This document shows positions 63,486-64,000 of a stretch of DNA of 64,000 nucleotides, one piece after another. The notes under the pieces are model-generated. The model was not told where the DNA came from, did not search any database, and saw only the letters and a list, made by a program, of their open reading frames with translations. The translations under genes and the position numbers were made by a program. Origin of the DNA: Adiantum capillus-veneris (lineage: Eukaryota; Streptophyta; Polypodiopsida; Polypodiales; Pteridaceae); the NCBI GenBank assembly GCA_014529385.2, contig CM043966.1, forward strand, positions 91,868,587 through 91,932,586, given 5' to 3'. Numbering within the stretch: position 1 is the first letter of the stretch; every line of letters begins with the position of its first letter.

Positions 63486-64000
63486 TCAGTCCTCTTGTAG
63501 ATCTTCCATGATTTCATCTTCATTGATAGCTTCCAACGCTTCATCTTCACTTTGATCTTCACCCGTGTTTTGCTCTTCCTCCTCCTCAATATCTTCTAGA
63601 TCACTATCTCCTCTTCTCTTAAACACTTTGATCCTTTTTCTTGCAATGGGAATCTTTACTTCTGTACCATTTAGTTCAAACAAGCTATAAGTAGCATTTT
63701 CATGCACCTGCTTTACAACATACGGTCCAAGCCATCTTTTTGAGAACTTATTCTTGACTGTGTGCTAGTTATCGAGGCTATTATCATACACTAAAACCCA
63801 GTCACCTTTGTCAATTGCTTTACTCCTAAGCCTATGTCACTTATCAAAGCAGTCCTTGTTTTTTAACCTTGCATTTTTGAGTCGTTCTTTTGCAGCCTCA
63901 ATATCTCCAGGCCTTCTCTCTAATTGCCTTATGCACAATGCAAGGAGACCTTCCCTGCTAAGCCCCTCTTGCCAAGGTAGTACATTCCATGTGGGAATTG
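63486..64000 (-). pseudogene. Ty3/gypsy integrase C-terminal fragment
   Basis: Minus-strand translation from the window edge gives the C-terminal part of a gypsy integrase: REGLLALCIRQLERRPGDIE, then KNKDCFDK, KGDWVLVYDNSLDN, KRWLGPYVVKQV and NATYSLFELNGTEVKIPIA, ending in a Glu/Asp-rich tail at 63486. Two in-frame stops, TGA at 63837-63839 and TAG at 63765-63767, break it. The rest of pol lies beyond 64000. Different lineage from the 17.3-29.4 kb element. Confidence 0.85.

Overview
This window is eukaryotic nuclear DNA from a land plant. The evidence is genes split by GT-AG introns, CACTA, hAT-like, Ty1/copia, Ty3/gypsy and LINE elements of plant type, primer-binding sites matching plant tRNA-Asp and tRNA-iMet, and a pentatricopeptide-repeat (PPR) remnant. 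The wording of that PPR remnant, together with many very long (GA)n and (GT)n(GA)n tracts, reminds me of fern genomes. That is an inference and was not tested. No bacterial features, rRNA or tRNA genes were found, and no intact ordinary host gene.

Layout. 1-0.8 kb: broken copia fragment. 0.8-1.0 kb: hAT-like MITE with a perfect 8-bp target duplication. 1.6-9.3 kb: complete CACTA element (CACTA-1) with 3-bp target duplication, a three-exon TNPA-like gene and a six-exon TNP2 transposase gene that stays open through all predicted splices. 9.5-9.7 kb: second MITE copy. 9.9-13.5 kb: interspersed repeats, one carrying a dead PPR segment; its inverted copy lies at 42.0-43.8 kb. 13.6-17.3 kb: decayed multi-exon gene (minus strand) with a SAM-like domain and a run of short phase-0 exons. 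17.3-29.4 kb: full-length gypsy element with matching target duplications and two retropepsin-like domains. 30-41 kb: LINE on the minus strand, interrupted in its 5' region by a full-length copia element (35.3-40.9 kb). 44-48 kb: CACTA relic and a roughly 1-kb tandem repeat. 49.0-50.3 kb: non-coding element bounded by TTAA and CACTAGG inverted ends; a partial copy lies at 53.8-54.3 kb. 50.8-51.4 kb: array of hairpins with a conserved loop core and variable complementary stems; a second copy begins at 54.9 kb and is split by CACTA-2 (55.1-61.3 kb), a deleted non-autonomous relative of CACTA-1. 63.5-64 kb: tail of another gypsy pol.

How the parts relate. CACTA-1 appears to encode both proteins needed for its own movement and could act on CACTA-2, which kept ends and subterminal repeats but lost the central part of TNP2. 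The gypsy, copia and LINE copies are damaged mostly by isolated stops and single-base frameshifts, many of the kind expected from decay of methylated cytosines. The most unusual items are the conserved-loop hairpin array, the gypsy element with a second protease-like domain after integrase, and the TTAA-bounded element family.
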